Below, piece by piece: positions 60,946 through 64,000 of a DNA stretch of 64,000 nt (positions within the stretch are counted from its first letter, which is position 1; every line of letters begins with the position of its first letter). This DNA is from Streptomyces sp. NRRL S-244 (lineage in GTDB: Bacteria; Actinomycetota; Actinomycetes; Streptomycetales; Streptomycetaceae): NCBI RefSeq assembly GCF_000717915.1, contig NZ_JOCX01000005.1, positions 124,001 to 188,000 on the forward strand, written 5' to 3'. The notes under the pieces are model-generated. The model did not search any database and was not told the DNA's origin. It was given only the letters and a program-made list of their open reading frames with translations. Both the position numbers and the translations under genes were made by a program.

Positions 60946-61707
60946 GTGAAACGGTTGGGGACTTTGCTGGGGGACGACGCGGAGCTGACCGCCGCGGTGC
61001 TCGCGGCACAGGGCGGCGACGAGAGCGCTTTCCGTACTGTGTACCGCGCCGTGCACCCGCGCCTGCTCGGTTACATACGCACGCTCGTCGGCGACGCCGA
61101 CGCGGAAGACGTGACCTCGGAGGCATGGCTGCAGATCGCCCGCGACCTGGACTCCTTCACAGGCGACGCCGACCGCTTCCGCGGCTGGGCCGCCCGCATC
61201 GGCCGCAACCGTGCGCTCGATCACATCCGCATGCGCGGACGCCGTCCCGCCATCGGCGGCGACGAGACCGAGCTGACGGGCCGCGCCGCCGACAGCGACA
61301 CCGCCGGCGAGGCGATGGAGGCCCTGTCGACCGGCCGGACCATGGCACTGATCGCCCAGTTGCCGCAGGACCAGGCCGAGGCCGTGGTGCTCCGGGTCGT
61401 CGTCGGCCTCGACGCGAAGAGCGCGGCCGAGACCCTGGGCAAGCGGCCCGGCGCCGTACGCACCGCGGCCCATCGGGGCCTGAAGAAACTGGCCGAGCTG
61501 CTCCACGCGGAGGGCGGCTTCGCGCCGGAGCCGGATCCCGGCTCCGATACCGCGGGCCCGGTCGGCCATAATGCCGGTGGCCAGGCGCGGGACGGCGGGG
61601 GCGGGAGGGATCTCGACGCCGTACCCGCTCAGCGCGGCCGGGGCGGTGGTCTCGTACAGCAAACCGGTGTGACGCATTCACGTTGGCGGACGCAGAAGGA
61701 CATGTGA
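60946..61707 (+). CDS. ECF-type RNA polymerase sigma factor
   Basis: 253 residues. Sigma region 2: ESAFRTVYRAVHPRLLGYIRTLVGDADAEDVTSEAWLQIARDLDSF and RFRGWAARIGRNRALDHIRMRGRRP. Region 4: ALIAQLPQDQAEAVVLRVVVGLDAKSAAETLGKRPGAVRTAAHRGLKKLAELL. A ~70-residue Gly/Arg-rich tail follows region 4. It starts at GTG 60946 with AGGACA upstream; an in-frame TTG at 60925 is less likely. The stop overlaps the start of a membrane protein gene, its probable partner. Target promoters unknown. Confidence 0.93.
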   Translation: MKRLGTLLGDDAELTAAVLAAQGGDESAFRTVYRAVHPRLLGYIRTLVGDADAEDVTSEAWLQIARDLDSFTGDADRFRGWAARIGRNRALDHIRMRGRRPAIGGDETELTGRAADSDTAGEAMEALSTGRTMALIAQLPQDQAEAVVLRVVVGLDAKSAAETLGKRPGAVRTAAHRGLKKLAELLHAEGGFAPEPDPGSDTAGPVGHNAGGQARDGGGGRDLDAVPAQRGRGGGLVQQTGVTHSRWRTQKDM

Positions 61708-62762
61708 TGGCCGACGAGCGCAACAGGTGGCTGGACCGGGCCGCGGCGGAACGAGTGCTGCGCGGCGGCCCGGCCGTACCTGGCGGCGACCCGAGCGCCG
61801 GCGAAGCGGAGGCCCGGCTCAGAGCCGCCCTCGACATGCTGGCCGGGCCGCAGCCGTGCGCCGGGGTGGAACTGCCCGGCGAGGCCGCCGCGGTGGCCGC
61901 CTTCCGCGCGGCGCGCGCCGGGGCCGGGGCTCCGGGAGTGTCCGGGGCTCCGGCGTTGTCCGCGGCACCTGCGCTGTCCGGGATGTCCGCGCCGGCCGGC
62001 GGCGACACCTCCCCCCTCGTGGAACTCGCCAGGGTCCTCCCCCTCGCCGCCCCCGTGTCGGCGGCGCGGCGCAGCCGCCCGGTGCGGTTCGGGCTCGTCG
62101 CCGCCCTGGCGGGTGTCGCCGTAGGAGGCCTGGCGGTCGCCGCGGGGGCCGGCCTGCTGGACCGGAGCACGCACGACTCGGCGGGTCCCGTACCGGCGGT
62201 GTCCCTCAGCGCCGACGAGAACCCGACGCCGCCCGGCGACACCGGGGGCCCGACCCCCGGCCCGCAGCTGCGGCCCACCCCGTTCCGGGGCGCCGACGGC
62301 GTGCAGCCCACCCCGGGCGGCGGGCCGACGTCCGGCGGCCAGGACTCGGGCGCGGTGCAGGGATTCGGCACCGGAACGGGAACCGGCCCCGACGCGGCGT
62401 CCGGCGGCGCCGACAAGGACGGCAGGGACGGGGAGAGCACGAGGGGCGGCAAGGACGCCCTCGCGGGCGGGACCACCTCGCTGAAGGACCCGGACGGGCA
62501 GACCCGCCTCAAGGCGGTGGACCTGTGCGAGGCCTACCGGTCGGGGGAGATGAACTCGGACCGCCGCGACAAGCTCTCGAAGCTGGCGAGGGGTCTTTCC
62601 CGCATCCCGCGCTTCTGCGAGGAACTGCTCGACGGGCCGGCCAGGGGCACGACCCCGACCGTTCCGCGCGGTTCGGACACCGGGGGCGACGTACTCAAGG
62701 CGCCGACGCTCACCCCGGCCAGCCCGGGCATGTCCGCGCCCGCCCGCCTGCCGTCGCGCTGA
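61707..62762 (+). CDS. Single-pass membrane protein, probable partner (anti-sigma-like) of the ECF sigma factor
   Basis: 351 residues. Cytoplasmic N-terminus of ~125 residues (Ala-rich, DERNRWLDRAAAERVLRGG), one membrane segment (FGLVAALAGVAVGGLAVAAGAGLL), then a Pro/Gly/Thr-rich external region and a final helical part with two Cys (KAVDLCEAYRSGEMN...RIPRFCEELL). No zinc-type HxxxCxxC anti-sigma motif is visible. The ATG at 61707 overlaps the sigma stop by 1 nt (TGATG) with AAGGA 6 nt upstream, so the two are coupled. Anti-sigma function is an inference from context. Confidence 0.8.
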   Translation: MADERNRWLDRAAAERVLRGGPAVPGGDPSAGEAEARLRAALDMLAGPQPCAGVELPGEAAAVAAFRAARAGAGAPGVSGAPALSAAPALSGMSAPAGGDTSPLVELARVLPLAAPVSAARRSRPVRFGLVAALAGVAVGGLAVAAGAGLLDRSTHDSAGPVPAVSLSADENPTPPGDTGGPTPGPQLRPTPFRGADGVQPTPGGGPTSGGQDSGAVQGFGTGTGTGPDAASGGADKDGRDGESTRGGKDALAGGTTSLKDPDGQTRLKAVDLCEAYRSGEMNSDRRDKLSKLARGLSRIPRFCEELLDGPARGTTPTVPRGSDTGGDVLKAPTLTPASPGMSAPARLPSR

Positions 62763-63093
62763 ACGTCTGAATGTCTGAACGTCTGAAAGTCAGAAGGTCT
62801 GACGGCTGTTTCCGGCCATCCTTCGGGTGGTCTTCGGGCGGCCCGTACGGGCTCACCGTGCAGGTTGCGACGGTCGGCATGAACGGGCTGTAACACTTTT
62901 CGAACCTGCGGCGCAGTACATATCGAGCCGACTGGTCATCGGCCGCGCATGAGCCGGGGTTCCCCCCGTACCCCTGGGCTCTGCGCACCTGGCGCGGGCG
63001 GGGTTCGTTCCCCCGGCCCTGCCCGCGCCCTCTACTTCACCGACCGGATCGCCGGAGTCGCCGGGATCACCGGCACCGCCCGGCAGGCGGGGA
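62763..63093. other. Convergent intergenic region (331 bp)
   Basis: No gene seen. Five tandem 8-bp units at 62765-62804 begin it; a perfect palindrome GCCCGTACGGGC lies at 62841-62852. It separates two convergent genes, so it should contain terminators, but no strong long hairpin stands out. Confidence 0.5.
62765..62804. repeat. Five tandem 8-bp units (GTCTGAAN)
   Basis: GTCTGAAT, GTCTGAAC, GTCTGAAA, GTCAGAAG, GTCTGACG in direct succession, starting 2 bp after the stop of the sigma-partner gene. It could be a simple repeat or a protein-binding iteron. Confidence 0.85.
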
Positions 63094-63972
63094 TCACCAG
63101 TAGACGACGACCTTGTCGCCGACCTGCACCTGCTCGAACAGCGACGCGAGCTTGCCCTTGTCCCGGACGTTCACGCAGCCGTGCGAGGCGCCGGCATAGC
63201 CGCGGGCCGCGAAGTCGGCGGAGTAGTGCACCGCCTGGCCCTGGCTGAAGAACATCGAGTACGGCATCGGCGTGTGGTAAATCGTCGACGTCCAGTCCTT
63301 GGCCTTCCACTCCACCTTGAACTGGCCCTCGCGGGTCGGGGTGTTCTCGGAGCCGAAGCGGACGTCCATCGTGGAGACGACCTTGCCGTCGATCATCCAG
63401 GCGAGCGTGCGGCTCTCCTTGCTGATGCACATGACGCGGCCCGTCATGCAGCGCGGGTCCGGCGCGTCGACCTCGTTGACGGTCGGCGGGCGCAGCTCGT
63501 CGGCGGTGGGCTTCTTGCTGACGCTCTGGATCTTCTTCCAGGTGGCGTCGTCGACCGCGCCCGAGGCCGTCAGGCCGTTCTTCGACTGGAAGGACTTGAC
63601 CGCGGCGGTCGTCTTCGAGCCGTAGAAGCCGGTCGGTGCGACGGTCATGTACTTGAGCTGCTTCAGGCGGGCCTGGAGCTCGCGCACCTGCTCGCTCTCG
63701 TCGCCGTTCGCCATGATGGCCTTGACGGTCGGCGAGGGGGACGCGGACGGCGAGGCCGACGGGGAGTCGGACGCCGAGGGCGAGGGGGAGGGGTCGGCGG
63801 GCTTGTTGTCCGTCGACGGGGAACTCTCGGGGGTGGAACCCGCCGCGGACGCGGACGGAACCTTCGAAGCGGAGCCGGCCGGCTCCGTCTTCTGGGGACC
63901 GCAGGCGGTCGCGGCGAGCGCGACGGCGGTGGCCACCCCGAGCGTGCGGATTATGACTCTCTGGCGAAGCAT
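63094..63972 (-). CDS. L,D-transpeptidase lipoprotein with peptidoglycan-binding domain
   Basis: 292 residues. Lipobox ALAATACGPQ (Cys lipidated), a Ser/Pro/Ala-rich linker, a peptidoglycan-binding domain (SEQVRELQARLKQLKYM, then TTAAVKSFQSKNGL) and a YkuD catalytic domain with HYSADFAARGYAGASHGCVNV (His and nucleophilic Cys). It forms 3-3 cross-links in peptidoglycan or trims stems. The start ATG 63972 lies 28 bp from the right edge, so the promoter is outside the window. Confidence 0.94.
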   Translation of the reverse strand: MLRQRVIIRTLGVATAVALAATACGPQKTEPAGSASKVPSASAAGSTPESSPSTDNKPADPSPSPSASDSPSASPSASPSPTVKAIMANGDESEQVRELQARLKQLKYMTVAPTGFYGSKTTAAVKSFQSKNGLTASGAVDDATWKKIQSVSKKPTADELRPPTVNEVDAPDPRCMTGRVMCISKESRTLAWMIDGKVVSTMDVRFGSENTPTREGQFKVEWKAKDWTSTIYHTPMPYSMFFSQGQAVHYSADFAARGYAGASHGCVNVRDKGKLASLFEQVQVGDKVVVYW

Positions 63973-64000
63973 TGCAGTCCCCCGTTTTCTACGTCGTGTA

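Noticed and set aside
62949..63248. A 99-codon plus-strand ORF near the right end
   Set aside because: It overlaps the L,D-transpeptidase antisense and is Pro/Arg-rich without a ribosome site.

Overview
This is a high-GC, gene-dense chromosomal segment from an actinomycete, almost certainly a Streptomyces. The signs are very strong third-position G/C bias, many GTG starts, tight ATGA/GTGA overlaps, and Streptomyces-typical families (DUF397/XRE pairs, DUF3017 after folD, SCO4848-like membrane protein, Uma2 paralogues, perM between sucCD and purNH). The order pcrA(uvrD1) - M23 peptidase - sucC - sucD - perM - purN - purH also resembles the Mycobacterium tuberculosis Rv0949-Rv0957 region (recalled, not searched), so the backbone is conserved core chromosome. 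I see no tRNA, rRNA, IS element, prophage or CRISPR.

Layout. 1-6.1 kb: tail of an ArsR-type regulator, pcrA helicase, then on the minus strand an M23 cell-wall peptidase and a lipase-like hydrolase, then an icmB-like B12-binding mutase subunit. 6.1-14.2 kb: a divergent five-gene module of unknown function (SWIM and DUF5691 leftward; MoxR AAA+, DUF5682 and VWA rightward). 14.5-27 kb: central metabolism, with sucCD, an XRE/sigma-like membrane fusion, perM, purN-purH, folD-DUF3017 and mdh. 27.2-30.2 kb: an accessory three-gene cassette in which two adjacent proteins share a short glycine/asparagine-rich motif resembling paired amyloid-type signalling motifs. 30.2-39.4 kb: AhpD-like protein with a divergent MocR/PdxR regulator, EamA transporter, a lipoprotein plus glutathionylspermidine-synthase-like pair, rocD, glyA, trpS and a 2'-5' RNA-ligase-like protein. 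39.6-48.6 kb: envelope and accessory genes (BrkB-like, DacA, metallophosphoesterase, peptide-binding protein, a TetR operon with evident operators, and an XRE/DUF397 pair). 48.6-56.3 kb: 5'-nucleotidase, two Uma2 nucleases, hydrolase, DUF4132 operon. 56.4-60 kb: sdhCDAB. 60-64 kb: an OHCU-decarboxylase-like protein, an ECF sigma factor with a probable membrane partner, and an L,D-transpeptidase.

The most interesting signal is regulatory. Sequences matching the mycobacterial RecA-independent DNA-damage promoter (RecA-NDp, PafBC-type: TTGTCRGTG-N8-TANNNT) lie upstream of the SWIM gene (exact), the divergent MoxR gene (one deviation), the DUF4132 operon 43 kb away (one deviation), and more weakly pcrA. 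For the SWIM and DUF4132 operons the ATG lies 7 nt after the -10 box, which predicts leaderless transcripts. The same families (MoxR AAA+, DUF5682, VWA, SWIM, DUF4132) occur together in the E. coli yeh region as I recall it. The window may therefore hold a split, co-regulated, DNA-damage-inducible system that has not been characterised.

All functional statements come from reading motifs and from family knowledge; no database search was run.
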